A model generated the notes under the pieces. It was not told where the DNA came from. It did not search any database and saw only the letters and a program-made list of their open reading frames with translations. 64,000 nt of DNA. Source: Clostridium novyi NT (lineage in GTDB: Bacteria; Bacillota; Clostridia; Clostridiales; Clostridiaceae). The stretch spans positions 124,001 to 188,000 of the forward strand of contig NC_008593.1 of NCBI RefSeq assembly GCF_000014125.1. Direction: 5' to 3'. The translations under genes were made by a program, and so were the position numbers. Of this stretch, positions 1-8,925 are shown one piece after another. Positions within the stretch are counted from its first letter, which is position 1, and every line of letters begins with the position of its first letter.

Positions 1-412
1 TGGTATCACGAAATAGTGTAATAAGTGCGATTACTGCCATTATAGATATTCCAACCCACTTTGGAACATTAAAATATTGATGAATTAAAGAGCCGCTACC
101 AGCAAGTATTATTGAAGAACTAGTAATTAAACAAATGGTGGTGAATAGCTGGGTTATTTTGCCCCATATTCCTGGACTAACAGTTTTTATAAATGAGCTA
201 TAAGAATTTAAATTATATTTACCGCCAATATGTATTATGTTAAACCCCATAAATATATAGATAAACATACATATAAGAATGCCCAAAAAACTTTTATAGC
301 CATACCTAGTGAAAAAAAGTGTTATTTCTTCACCAGAAGCTAGTCCAGCACCAACAATGGTTCCAATGAATACTGCTGTTAATTCAAAGATTAACGTTAA
401 ATTTTTTTTCAA
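1..412 (-). CDS. YkvI-like multi-pass membrane protein, partial
   Basis: The gene runs off the left edge, so only the N-terminal 137 residues are visible. The start is TTG at 412, with a good ACCTCC-complement ribosome binding site (AGGAGGT-like, 419-424) six bases upstream. The protein opens with a short basic stretch, then hydrophobic segments containing the motif GTIVGAGLASGEEI followed by FFTRYGYKSFLG. That unwound-helix style glycine motif near the N terminus is typical of the YkvI family, which belongs to the APC-type transporter superfamily. It is an integral cytoplasmic membrane protein; the substrate is unknown. The family call rests on recalled sequence similarity. It is divergent from the lipoprotein gene that follows. 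Confidence 0.7.
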   Translation of the reverse strand, partial: MKKNLTLIFELTAVFIGTIVGAGLASGEEITLFFTRYGYKSFLGILICMFIYIFMGFNIIHIGGKYNLNSYSSFIKTVSPGIWGKITQLFTTICLITSSSIILAGSGSLIHQYFNVPKWVGISIMAVIALITLFRDT

Positions 413-538
413 AATTATACCTCCATTACATTTATAAAACAAGCGCTCATTATAAATATATAAAATTTAATAAAAATAATGATTATATAAATTAAATTTT
501 ATTTTAGTGGCAAAATAAATTAAAGAGAGGTGAAAGAT

Positions 539-1618
539 GTGATAAAAAAGTATACAAGTTATATACTAATTTTTTTAACTATTTTTATGTGTGTAGGATG
601 TAATAAAAATCAATATGAAAATGTAAAGGAAAAGGATGTATTTAATATGAAAGTCGCTACTAAAATAGTAGAGGCATATTTTAATTATACAAAAGCAGAT
701 AAGTATGAGGAGTCAGCAAAGCTTTTAGATGAGAAAGCAAAAACTGATACCAAGGATTTAAAGCCTTCTAAGTTAAGAATAAGAGGTTATAGAATCAGTG
801 AAGTTACTGAAAGTGGAGGAGAGGGCGATTTTAAAGTAGATGTTATAAAGTCTAGTGTGGATAAACCTGAAACTCAAGTAATAGACTACAGAATAAAAGT
901 GGCTAAAAAAGGTTTGGATTATAAAATTACAGAAGTGTCCACTTCTCTTTTTAAAGAAGCATTTCAAAAAAAGAATCAGATAAGATTTAGAAAAGAAAAT
1001 AATGTTGAAACTTTGTTGATAACAGATATGGATGGTATTCCGAAGTATGGATATGCCAAAAGTGATAGCGGAAAACTTCAAAGTGAGTTAATACCTAAAA
1101 ACAAATTTGGTATTTGTTGTTTAAGTTATTCAGGAGATATGCTTGGAATAACTACTACAGGTGATGGAAGTTTTGTTGGAATTATAGATTTAGATGATAC
1201 TATCCAAACTCAAACTAGTAATAAAGATGAAGGTGGAGATTCATCACAAAATAAAGAAGGTTCAAATCTTGTAAAAGAAAAACCTATAGGAAAAAATGTT
1301 TTATTATGTGACTTATTAAAAAAGGCTAAGATAGAAAACATGACTTTTTCTCAAGATGATAAATTATTGCTTGTCCAATATAGTAAAGATAAAGATACTT
1401 GCATAAAGGTATTTAATACAGAAAGTGGTGAACCGATACCTACAAATTTTGAAAGTGAGTATCCATTAAGTAAAGTTAATGTAGTTTTTAGAGAGTTTAA
1501 AAAGGATAAAATGATTTTTAGTGTTATAAATAAGGATAGCAAAGAAAAAGACAACAAATATATTGGGGAATGGGAACTTAATTTACAATCTTACAAAATA
1601 TCTAAAGCCAAGAAATAA
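539..1618 (+). CDS. hypothetical lipoprotein
   Basis: An exported lipoprotein of about 359 residues with no recognised function. The N terminus has two lysines, a hydrophobic core and a lipobox-like MCVGC, with the predicted lipidated cysteine at residue 21. A GTG at 530 is also in frame, but the ribosome binding site GAGAGG (525-530) overlaps it and sits 8 bases before the GTG at 539, so 539 is preferred. The mature part is lysine- and glutamate-rich. Its first half resembles the small alpha/beta accessory domains seen in clostridial lipoproteins. The second half holds phrases such as MLGITTTGDGS and FSQDDKLLLVQYSKD that look like beta-propeller blades. A low-complexity linker lies near residues 225-245. 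It is monocistronic and ends in a terminator. Confidence 0.8.
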   Translation: MIKKYTSYILIFLTIFMCVGCNKNQYENVKEKDVFNMKVATKIVEAYFNYTKADKYEESAKLLDEKAKTDTKDLKPSKLRIRGYRISEVTESGGEGDFKVDVIKSSVDKPETQVIDYRIKVAKKGLDYKITEVSTSLFKEAFQKKNQIRFRKENNVETLLITDMDGIPKYGYAKSDSGKLQSELIPKNKFGICCLSYSGDMLGITTTGDGSFVGIIDLDDTIQTQTSNKDEGGDSSQNKEGSNLVKEKPIGKNVLLCDLLKKAKIENMTFSQDDKLLLVQYSKDKDTCIKVFNTESGEPIPTNFESEYPLSKVNVVFREFKKDKMIFSVINKDSKEKDNKYIGEWELNLQSYKISKAKK

Positions 1619-1628
1619 TTTTATATAA

Positions 1629-1668
1629 AAATGTCTATAGTGTATAATACTCTATAGGCATTTTTGTT
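1629..1668 (+). terminator. intrinsic terminator after the lipoprotein gene
   Basis: A 10-bp stem (ATGTCTATAG with CTATAGGCAT, one G-U pair) is followed by TTTTTGTTT. It lies 10 bases after the lipoprotein stop codon. Confidence 0.75.
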
Positions 1669-1705
1669 TGGTAGATTTATAAAAGAAAAGGAGTAGCGAA
1701 TTTAC

Positions 1706-2632
1706 ATGAAAGAAAAGTGGGGAGATAAAAGGTATCATACTTTAAATTATTTTCTAAGAGAAAAATTTGGAGAAAAGGTATTTAAAATATCACTAGATGC
1801 TGGTTTTTCATGTCCTAATAGGGATGGAACCATAAGCAAAGGTGGATGTATATATTGCAGTGAAAGAGGTTCGGGAGATTTTGCAGGTGATAGGAATTTT
1901 TCTATAAGTTCTCAATTTGATGATATAAAAGAAATGATGAAAAATAAGTGGAAAAAGGGAAAGTATATAGCTTATTTTCAGGCATATACAAATACATATG
2001 CTCCTGTAGAAGAACTAAGAAGAAAGTATGAAGAGGCTATAAATGAAGAGGGAGTAGTTGCTCTTGCCATAGCTACAAGGCCTGATTGTTTAAGTGATGA
2101 GGTTGTAGAATTAATAAGTCAGTTTAATGATAGAGTATACACATGGGTAGAGCTTGGACTTCAAACTAGTAATGAATGTACGGCAAAGCTTATAAATAGA
2201 GGATATAATCTTCCTATATTTGAGGATGCTTTAACTAGACTTAGAGAAAAAAACATAGATGTTGTAGTACATACCATATTTGGACTTCCAGGAGAAGATA
2301 GAGAAGATATGCTTAATACTATAAGATATTTAAGAAAAAAGGATATTCAAGGGATAAAAATACATCTTCTTCATTTACTTAAAGGAACTCCTATGGTTAA
2401 ACTATATGAACAAGGGAAACTTAAATTTTTAGAACAAGATGAATATATAGATATTATAGTAAAGGCTGTTAGCATGTTACCTCAAAACATAGTTATACAC
2501 AGATTAACTGGGGATGCACCTAGAAACTTAATAATAGGACCTATGTGGAGTTTGAAAAAGTGGGAAGTTTTAAATGCTATAGATGCCAAGTTTAAAAATG
2601 ATAATATATATCAAGGAAAAGAATATATATAA
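1706..2632 (+). CDS. TIGR01212-family radical SAM protein (YhcC/YtqA-like)
   Basis: A 308-residue radical SAM enzyme of the YhcC/YtqA (TIGR01212) family. The [4Fe-4S] cysteines are C36, C48 and C51, giving the family's stretched CX11CX2C instead of the usual CX3CX2C. The N-terminal KRYHTLNYFLREKFGEKVFK and the block VELGLQTSN further in are typical. Family members have an Elp3-like radical SAM barrel. B. subtilis YtqA has been linked to wobble-uridine tRNA modification, so a tRNA-modifying role is possible here but is only inferred. ATG at 1706 follows AAAAGGAG (1685-1693). The gene stands alone between two terminators. Confidence 0.88.
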   Translation: MKEKWGDKRYHTLNYFLREKFGEKVFKISLDAGFSCPNRDGTISKGGCIYCSERGSGDFAGDRNFSISSQFDDIKEMMKNKWKKGKYIAYFQAYTNTYAPVEELRRKYEEAINEEGVVALAIATRPDCLSDEVVELISQFNDRVYTWVELGLQTSNECTAKLINRGYNLPIFEDALTRLREKNIDVVVHTIFGLPGEDREDMLNTIRYLRKKDIQGIKIHLLHLLKGTPMVKLYEQGKLKFLEQDEYIDIIVKAVSMLPQNIVIHRLTGDAPRNLIIGPMWSLKKWEVLNAIDAKFKNDNIYQGKEYI

Positions 2633-2636
2633 AAAT

Positions 2637-2681
2637 AAAAGATTATGTAGGTATACTTAAATTCCTACATAATCTTTTTTG
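2637..2681. terminator. bidirectional terminator
   Basis: A perfect stem (AAAGATTATGTAGG with its complement, 12-nt loop) flanked by A and T runs lies between the convergent radical SAM and HAD genes and can serve both. Confidence 0.85.
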
Positions 2682-3338
2682 TTATATTGCGTCACCCATA
2701 AGATCATCGTATTTATATATATATTTATCAGCAATATCTATAATCTTATCCTTTTGATAACTTGAAAAATCATCATAAATACCAATCACTTTCATTCCAG
2801 CAGCTTTAGCACCAACTACAGCTGGGAATATATCTTCAAATACAATACACTTAGAAGGGTCAACATTTAGACGTTTAGCTGCAAGTAAATACACGTCAGG
2901 AAAGTTCTTTCCTCTACTTACTTCATCTGTTCTTGTAATAGAATCAAAATAATCATAGATACCAGTTGCTTTTAATGCTGTTGTAAGCAATAATTCACAA
3001 TTGCTAGTTGCAAGGGCTATTTTAATTCCCATTGATTTAAGTAAATTTAAGTACTTTAGTGTACCTGGTTTAAGAGTAACATTATGTTTGTATTCATCTA
3101 GAGCCATATTGTTCCACTCAGTACAAATTTCTTCAACAGACTCATCTAAATTAAATGTATTTTTAAAGTATAAAGCAGCTTCTTCAAAACATAAATCTTG
3201 AACTTGTTCTTTTAAATCTTTTGGACATTCTATATTTCTTTTTTCTAAAAAATCTCTATCTATTTTTGTCCATACCCACATAGAATCAACAAGAGTGCCG
3301 TCCATATCAAATATAGCGCCTTTTATATCTTTAAGCAT
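2682..3338 (-). CDS. HAD-superfamily hydrolase, subfamily IA
   Basis: A 218-residue HAD phosphatase or phosphomutase of the beta-phosphoglucomutase-like subfamily. Motif I is DMDGT near residue 11 (nucleophile plus acid/base Asp), motif II is ATSN, the motif III lysine is in SRGKNFPD, and motif IV is VFEDI. The alpha-helical cap lies between motifs I and II. The open frame extends upstream to 3392, but the start chosen is ATG at 3338 because GGGGTG (3345-3350) sits six bases before it. The substrate cannot be read from the sequence. The gene is cytoplasmic and monocistronic. Confidence 0.85.
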   Translation of the reverse strand: MLKDIKGAIFDMDGTLVDSMWVWTKIDRDFLEKRNIECPKDLKEQVQDLCFEEAALYFKNTFNLDESVEEICTEWNNMALDEYKHNVTLKPGTLKYLNLLKSMGIKIALATSNCELLLTTALKATGIYDYFDSITRTDEVSRGKNFPDVYLLAAKRLNVDPSKCIVFEDIFPAVVGAKAAGMKVIGIYDDFSSYQKDKIIDIADKYIYKYDDLMGDAI

Positions 3339-3415
3339 AAATAACACCCCTTTTTCGTAAATAATGTTTATTATCATTATAAGATAGAACAATTGAATGT
3401 AGCAAGAGAAAACAT

Positions 3416-4762
3416 TTAAAGGTTTCTATGAAATATTTCTGTTTTTTCTTTGTTTTCAAAGTCTTTTATGGAATAAATATCTAGATTATTTAGTATATTC
3501 TTCATCCAATGATTTTGTGTTGATATTGATATTTCAGAGTTATTGGCTAAATTTGAAAGTGATTTTTGTCCTTCTTCTTTTGAAATTATAGTACCAGGAC
3601 CACCAACACAACCACCAACACAGCCCATACCTTCAATAAAATTTGAATCTAAATCACCTTGTTTTAATAATGATAAAACTTCCCTGCATTCTTTAATTCC
3701 GTTAGCTTTAGTGGTTTTAAGAAGATCTTTTCTGTCTGGAAATAATGTTTCTATGGTATCGCAAATTGCTTTTGATACTCCACCTGTAAATCCGTATATT
3801 AATCCTTGCTTTGATGAATATTCTATAGTGTTATCTTCTTTTAGTTCTTCCGGATGTATATTTAGAGCATCAAAAATGTCCTTAGTTTCTTTGTAGGTTA
3901 GAACAAAATCAATTATTCCCGCAAGATCCTTTTCTTTTGCTTCAGATTTTTTAGCTATGCAAGGTCCTATGAATACCACTTTACATTTAGGATTTAATTT
4001 TTTTAATACTTTGCCTGCTGCAATCATAGGTGATACTGAAGGAGAAACATGAGGAAGAAGTTCCTTAAAGGATTTTTTCAGCATAGCCATCCACATAGGG
4101 CAACAACATGAAGTTATCATAAAGTCATCTATTGAATTTACATTTTTGTTAAATTCAGTGGCTTCATTTAAAGTCAGCATATCTGCAAAAAATGCTACTT
4201 CGACCATATCAGTAAAGCCTAATTTTTTAAAGGCAGTTCTAAGCTTATTCATGGATACATTTTCTCCAAATTGTCCAATTATTGAAGGGGCTACTGCGGC
4301 AATTACTATGTCTTCTTTATTTAGTAAGTCTATAAGGGGAATAAATTCTACTTTATCTAAAATGCTACCTGTAGGACATGCGTCTACGCAAAATCCACAA
4401 TCTACGCATTTACCAAGAGATATGTATGTCGTACTGGTATTTTTATCTACTAATATAGCATCAAAGGGACAAGATTTCTGACAGCGAGTTTTCTCACCAT
4501 CCTTAGAGCAGTCCATAGAGCAATCATGTACTTTATGAACGATTTTATGACGAATTTCATAATTACCTATTGCTTTCTTTAAGTTTATGATAAAGTTATC
4601 ATCGAATTCTATATTAACTCCGCATAAGGAAGAAATGACCTTGGATAAATACTCTTTATCTTCAGTTTCTTTTGATAATATATGAGTTACTGTTTCTTCG
4701 AAATTATCATTATAATATGCTTTAACTAATTTTTTAAATAAGTTATCAAATTTTTTATTCAT
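3416..4762 (-). CDS. [FeFe]-hydrogenase-like protein with 4Fe-4S domain
   Basis: A 448-residue protein with an N-terminal ferredoxin region and a C-terminal [FeFe]-hydrogenase H-cluster domain. The ferredoxin cysteines are C81, C85, C94, C98 and then a canonical C119-x2-C122-x2-C125-x3-C129. All H-cluster ligand positions are present: TSCCCP (C219-C221, motif P1), GPCIAKKSEA (C268, P2) and GMGCVGGC (C381 and C385, P3). It lacks the long N-terminal FeS array of catalytic CpI-type hydrogenases and has an extra cysteine in P1, so it resembles the short putative sensory or uncharacterised groups rather than the main hydrogen-evolving enzyme. ATG at 4762 follows AAAGGAG. No hydrogenase maturation genes are nearby. 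Confidence 0.85.
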   Translation of the reverse strand: MNKKFDNLFKKLVKAYYNDNFEETVTHILSKETEDKEYLSKVISSLCGVNIEFDDNFIINLKKAIGNYEIRHKIVHKVHDCSMDCSKDGEKTRCQKSCPFDAILVDKNTSTTYISLGKCVDCGFCVDACPTGSILDKVEFIPLIDLLNKEDIVIAAVAPSIIGQFGENVSMNKLRTAFKKLGFTDMVEVAFFADMLTLNEATEFNKNVNSIDDFMITSCCCPMWMAMLKKSFKELLPHVSPSVSPMIAAGKVLKKLNPKCKVVFIGPCIAKKSEAKEKDLAGIIDFVLTYKETKDIFDALNIHPEELKEDNTIEYSSKQGLIYGFTGGVSKAICDTIETLFPDRKDLLKTTKANGIKECREVLSLLKQGDLDSNFIEGMGCVGGCVGGPGTIISKEEGQKSLSNLANNSEISISTQNHWMKNILNNLDIYSIKDFENKEKTEIFHRNL

Positions 4763-4888
4763 AATGCAGTCTCCTTTTACTGTATGGTATTTAAGCTTAT
4801 TTTTAGCAGTTAAATATATTTGTATACAATATAAGGTGTTATAACATTATTAAGTATTAAAGCGTATAGTGTAGTTTTACAAAAAATA

Positions 4889-4919
4889 AAAAAAAGAGTT
4901 AATAAAATTAACTCTTTTT
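4889..4919 (-). terminator. terminator after tRNA-Pro
   Basis: The inverted repeat AAAGAGTTAA/TTAACTCTTT has A and T runs on both sides. It lies directly downstream of the minus-strand tRNA-Pro. Confidence 0.75.
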
Positions 4920-4921
4920 AC

Positions 4922-4997
4922 TGGTCGGGGTAGCAGGACTTGAACCCGCGGCCTCATGGTCCCAAACCACGCGCGCTACCATCTGCGCTATACCCCG
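4922..4997 (-). tRNA. tRNA-Pro (TGG)
   Basis: Read on the minus strand, the acceptor stem CGGGGTA pairs with TACCCCG, followed by discriminator A and an encoded CCA. The anticodon loop TTTGGGA carries TGG, closed by CGTGG/CCATG. The T loop is GGGTTCAAGTCC-like. Total length is 76 nt. Confidence 0.95.
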
Positions 4998-5009
4998 TCA
5001 ACAAGAATT

Positions 5010-5038
5010 ATTATACGATGGTTTTTATAAAAAGTCAA
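5010..5038 (-). promoter_or_regulatory. sigma-A promoter of tRNA-Pro
   Basis: On the minus strand, TTGACT (5038-5033) and TATAAT (5015-5010) are separated by 17 bases and end 12 bases before the tRNA. Confidence 0.75.
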
Positions 5039-5053
5039 CAATAAATTTTATAT

Positions 5054-5103
5054 TTTAATTAAAAAAGTTATATGCCATAAAGTAAAATTATGGATATAAC
5101 TTT
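5054..5103 (-). terminator. terminator after the small membrane protein gene
   Basis: A long stem (AAAGTTATAT with ATATAACTTT, inner CCATA/TATGG) runs into a T-rich tract on the minus strand, 30 bases past the stop codon of the membrane protein gene. Confidence 0.65.
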
Positions 5104-5133
5104 CTGTATCCCTTATTTAGGGGAATAAAACAA

Positions 5134-5448
5134 CTATTTTTCTTCTTTTTTATCTCCAGCACCAGTAGTAGGAACTAGTGATATTACAAATCCTACGAAA
5201 ATTGATACTAATGCAGATGATATTACATTTAAGTAATTTACATAGCGAGTTCTATAAAGGATTAAAGTTGATACACCTATTATTATTAATGTTACAACAA
5301 ATAGATATATAACGAACTTTGCAAATGAACTTATGTATTTTTCGTATAACTTATTGCGAGTTGGCTTTGGTATCATTGCTCTAAACAAATAGTAAAAAGC
5401 AAATATAAGAATAATATCTACTACGGCAGAGATTAAAAAATTTCTCAT
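5134..5448 (-). CDS. small hypothetical membrane protein
   Basis: A 104-residue protein with three predicted membrane helices: residues about 5-24, about 43-65 and about 75-95. A short basic loop PKPTRNK lies between the first two, and the charged tail ends DKKEEK. The start ATG follows a strong AGGAGGA. It has no enzymatic motif and was not recognised. It is transcribed alone and diverges from the metal transporter operon. Confidence 0.75.
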   Translation of the reverse strand: MRNFLISAVVDIILIFAFYYLFRAMIPKPTRNKLYEKYISSFAKFVIYLFVVTLIIIGVSTLILYRTRYVNYLNVISSALVSIFVGFVISLVPTTGAGDKKEEK

Positions 5449-5599
5449 AATAAAATCCTCCTAAATATTTAATTATTAATATTTTTCCCCAATTTTTATA
5501 TTTTTAGACTTAATTTATAAAATCATTTATAATATTAGGGTTAAAATCTTATTTTAAAGACTATAATTTTTAATATACCGTAAAAATTCAAAATAAAAC

Positions 5600-5629
5600 T
5601 TGCAATTGATATGCATTATTGTTTAAAAT
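5600..5629 (+). promoter_or_regulatory. possible promoter of the metal ABC transporter
   Basis: TTGCAA (5600-5605) and TAAAAT (5624-5629) lie 18 bases apart, 35 bases before the transporter gene start. No certain Zur, Fur or MntR box was identified. Confidence 0.45.
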
Positions 5630-5664
5630 GATTTTATGCGTTAAAAGTGGAATGAGGGGTGCTT

Positions 5665-6435
5665 ATGGAAAATATAATTGAAATAAATGATGTAGATGTT
5701 TATTATGAAGATGTTTCTGCATTGAGTAATATAAATTTAAAAGTTGAACAAAATGAATTTCTAGCTATCTTAGGACCCAATGGAGGGGGAAAGAGTACAT
5801 TATTAAAGCTTATATTAGGCTTTAGACAACCTACATGTGGAGATATTAAGATACTTGGCAAAAGTCCTAAAAAGAGTAGAAGTTTGGTTGGATATGTACC
5901 GCAGTTCACTAAATTTGACAAAAAGTTTCCAATTAGCGTAGAGGAAGTTGTGCTTATGGGGAGGCTTGGAGGCAGAATTAAACCATTTCATAAGTTTAAT
6001 GATGAAGATCATAAAAAAGTTGAAGACATAATGAAAAAATTAAATATATATCAATTTAAAGATAGGCAAATAGGACAATTGTCTGGAGGACAAATGCAGA
6101 GAGTATTGATTGCAAGAGCACTTTTAATTGAACCTAAAATATTGCTTTTAGACGAGCCTACGGCAAGTCTTGATGCAGCAACTAAAATTCAAATATACGA
6201 ACTTTTAAAAGAATTAAGTAGTGAAATGACGATAGTAATTGTAACTCATGATGTTAATATAATTTCAACATATGCAACTAAAATAGCTTGTATAGATAAT
6301 AAATTATACTATTATGGAAAGGCACAGTCAGGTAATGAAGTTTTAAGTAAAATATATAGTTACCCAATAGAGCCTATATCAAAGGACAAAATTCAAAGCC
6401 ATTTAGAGGCATGTGGGGAGGAATTAGATGATTAA
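5665..6435 (+). CDS. metal ABC transporter ATP-binding protein (zinc/manganese type)
   Basis: A 256-residue ATPase of the ZnuC/MntB type that powers metal import at the membrane. Visible motifs are Walker A GPNGGGKST, signature LSGGQMQR, Walker B LLLDEPTASLD and the switch histidine in VTHD. The open frame begins with a GTG at 5659, but that overlaps the ribosome binding site GAGGGG, so ATG at 5665 is used. The stop overlaps the permease gene by 8 bases, which indicates translational coupling. Zinc versus manganese cannot be decided from the sequence. No substrate-binding protein gene accompanies it. Confidence 0.88.
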   Translation: MENIIEINDVDVYYEDVSALSNINLKVEQNEFLAILGPNGGGKSTLLKLILGFRQPTCGDIKILGKSPKKSRSLVGYVPQFTKFDKKFPISVEEVVLMGRLGGRIKPFHKFNDEDHKKVEDIMKKLNIYQFKDRQIGQLSGGQMQRVLIARALLIEPKILLLDEPTASLDAATKIQIYELLKELSSEMTIVIVTHDVNIISTYATKIACIDNKLYYYGKAQSGNEVLSKIYSYPIEPISKDKIQSHLEACGEELDD

Positions 6436-7255
6436 TGCATTTTTTCAATATGCTTTTATGAGGCATGCATTTATTGCAGTAATTTTAGCAAGTATAGTTT
6501 GTGGAATAATTGGAACTATAGTTGTTGAGAAAAAATTAGTTATGATGAGTGGAGGAATTGCACATACTGCCTTTGGTGGAATTGGTATGGGATATTTTCT
6601 GGGTATAGAACCTATGATTGGAGCGCTTATATTTTCTGTACTCTCATCTCTTGGAATTGCAAAAATAAATAGAAGTACAAATACAAATTCAGATACATTA
6701 ATAGGAATGTTTTGGTCTCTTGGTATGGCACTTGGTATAATTTTTATAGCATTTACTCCAGGATATCCACCAGATATGAACTCTTATTTATTTGGAAACA
6801 TATTAAGAGTTTCTAGTATGGATGTAAAAATAATGGGTGCATTAGATGTAATTGTTGTGGCTATTATAGTGATTTTATTTAATTATTTTAAAGCATACTT
6901 ATTTGATGATGAATTTACTCAGGTTCTTGGAATTAATACTTCCTTTTTAGAGTATTTAACATATGTAACAATAGCTTGTACTATAGTTGTTTTAATTAGA
7001 GTAGTTGGAATAATATTAGTAATAGCACTTCTTACAGTGCCACCAGCTATTGCAAAACAATTTACATTTAACTTAAAGTCAATTATGATAGTATCTTCAT
7101 TTTTAGGAATTATATTTGGATTTGCAGGACTTGCAATTTCTTATTATTTTAATATAGCATCAGGTGCATCTATTATAATAGTTGCCGTTGCAAGTTATGT
7201 TATAATTTCATTTTTAAAGAAACTTATAAACAAAAAAAGAGGTAACTTCAATTAA
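6428..7255 (+). CDS. metal ABC transporter permease (ZnuB/MntC type)
   Basis: A 275-residue integral membrane protein with about eight hydrophobic helices, the channel subunit of the ABC-3 (zinc/manganese) permease family. The family features SGGIAHTAFGGIG near residue 40 and LLTVPPAIAKQF in the second half are visible. Its start overlaps the ATPase gene, with GAGGAA just upstream inside the ATPase coding region. It ends within the first arm of a bidirectional terminator. Confidence 0.88.
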   Translation: MINAFFQYAFMRHAFIAVILASIVCGIIGTIVVEKKLVMMSGGIAHTAFGGIGMGYFLGIEPMIGALIFSVLSSLGIAKINRSTNTNSDTLIGMFWSLGMALGIIFIAFTPGYPPDMNSYLFGNILRVSSMDVKIMGALDVIVVAIIVILFNYFKAYLFDDEFTQVLGINTSFLEYLTYVTIACTIVVLIRVVGIILVIALLTVPPAIAKQFTFNLKSIMIVSSFLGIIFGFAGLAISYYFNIASGASIIIVAVASYVIISFLKKLINKKRGNFN

Positions 7256-7273
7256 ATGAAGTGCCTCTTTTTA
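7234..7273. terminator. bidirectional terminator between permease and murC
   Basis: AGAGGTAACTTCA pairs with TGAAGTGCCTCT (one mismatch), flanked by A and T runs. It includes the permease stop codon and serves the convergent murC gene too. Confidence 0.8.
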
Positions 7274-7277
7274 TTTC

Positions 7278-8654
7278 TTATTTTGCTTCTAAGAACATTT
7301 CTCCAACTCTATAAACATCCCCAGCACCAATTGTAATTAGTAAATCTCCATCTTTAAGTTCGCCTTTTAGGAAAGTTACTATATCTTCAAAGCTATGAAG
7401 GTTTTTGCAGTTTACTCCGTTTTCTCTTATTTTATCACCAAGCATAGTAGAGCTTACAACTCCAGTATCTTTTTCTCTTGCTGCATAAATATCTGCTAAA
7501 ACTAAAGTATCAGCATTTGAGAAAGAATTTGCAAAATCATCAAATAAGCTTATTGTTCTAGAGTAAGTGTGAGGTTGGAATACACAAAATACTCTTTTAT
7601 GAGGGAAGTTTTTAGCGGCATTTAAAGCTGCTTTTATTTCTGTTGGGTGATGAGCGTAATCATCAACTACAGTAATTCCATCTACTTTTCCCTTGATTTC
7701 AAAACGTCTATGAGCTCCGTTAAATGTTGAAAGTCCTTCTATTATAGAATCTACAGGAACATTTAAGCTTAATGCAGAACTTATACTAGCTAGTGCATCA
7801 AGAATGTTGTGGTTTCCTGGAACATTTAATGTTAAAGTAAATAGTTTTTCTTCATTTCTGTAAACATCAAAAGTTGGACGACCGTTATTGAATACTATAT
7901 TTTTAGCTCTTACATCTCCGTTATTTATTCCAAATGTTATTACATTACAATCTACTTGTTTAGATACTTCAACACATCTCTTATCATCTGCATTTACAAT
8001 TAAGAATCCATCATTTGGGATGAGTTTTGCAAATTTTAAGAATGTGTTTTGTATATCATTTATGTCTTTATAGAAGTCTAAGTGATCTGCTTCTATATTT
8101 AATATAACTCCTATATAAGGATAGAATTTTAAAAATGATGCTTTGTATTCACAAGCTTCAGTAACAAAATATTCGCTATTTCCAACTCTTACGTTTCCGT
8201 TTATTACATCAAGGTTTCCACCTACTAAAATAGTTGGATCTAAGTTTGCACTTAGTGATATGTGTGAAAACATAGAAGTTGTAGTAGTTTTTCCGTGAGT
8301 ACCTGAGATAGCTATATTATACTTGTGACCTTGCATTACATGACCTAAAAATTCAGCTCTATCCATTGTTTGAATATTACACTCACGAGCCTTTACAAGT
8401 TCAGGGTTACTATCTGGGATAGCTGCTGTGTAGACTACTAAATCTACATCTTTTAAATTATTACCATTATGTCCTATGTATATTTCTGCACCTTTAGCTT
8501 GAAGATGTTTTGTAAGGTCAGATTCACTTCTATCTGAACCAGATACTCTATAGCCACTATTTAAAAGTATTTCGGCAAGTCCGCTCATGCTAATACCGCC
8601 AATACCTATAAAATGTACTTTTTTATTATTATCTTTTAAAAAATTAAATGACAA
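7278..8654 (-). CDS. murC: UDP-N-acetylmuramate--L-alanine ligase
   Basis: The 458-residue cytoplasmic Mur ligase that adds L-alanine to UDP-MurNAc in peptidoglycan precursor synthesis. The N-terminal Rossmann domain has [17 protein letters not shown], the ATP-binding loop is GTHGKTTTT (residues 118-126), and the central domain has [10 protein letters not shown]. The C-terminal domain has [10 protein letters not shown] and FQPHTYSRT, the MurC-specific signature. Length matches the family. The start is TTG at 8654, with AAGGAG placed nine bases upstream. It is transcribed away from purR as a single gene; the other Mur ligase here, murD, lies at 44292. Confidence 0.96.
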   Translation of the reverse strand: MSFNFLKDNNKKVHFIGIGGISMSGLAEILLNSGYRVSGSDRSESDLTKHLQAKGAEIYIGHNGNNLKDVDLVVYTAAIPDSNPELVKARECNIQTMDRAEFLGHVMQGHKYNIAISGTHGKTTTTSMFSHISLSANLDPTILVGGNLDVINGNVRVGNSEYFVTEACEYKASFLKFYPYIGVILNIEADHLDFYKDINDIQNTFLKFAKLIPNDGFLIVNADDKRCVEVSKQVDCNVITFGINNGDVRAKNIVFNNGRPTFDVYRNEEKLFTLTLNVPGNHNILDALASISSALSLNVPVDSIIEGLSTFNGAHRRFEIKGKVDGITVVDDYAHHPTEIKAALNAAKNFPHKRVFCVFQPHTYSRTISLFDDFANSFSNADTLVLADIYAAREKDTGVVSSTMLGDKIRENGVNCKNLHSFEDIVTFLKGELKDGDLLITIGAGDVYRVGEMFLEAK

Positions 8655-8837
8655 ATCAATCAGCTCCTTAAATGGATAAAATAATTAAAATTATTATCAA
8701 TCTAATTATATACAACTTTTTATAAAATCAATACCTTTTATTAATAATATTAAATAAAATTCCTATAAATAACTAATAAAAAACTTATTGCAATTATAAA
8801 ATATTTGGAACAAACATTATAATATTTTAAAATTGTG

Positions 8838-8866
8838 TTGATAATAGTAAATAATTGAACTAAAAT
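8838..8866 (+). promoter_or_regulatory. sigma-A promoter of purR
   Basis: TTGATA (8838-8843) and TAAAAT (8861-8866) are separated by 17 bases, about 60 bases before the purR start. Confidence 0.55.
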
Positions 8867-8925
8867 ATGAATAATAACATGATTATTTAAAAGAATGATT
8901 CGTAAATTTAAAATAGGAGAGAGAT

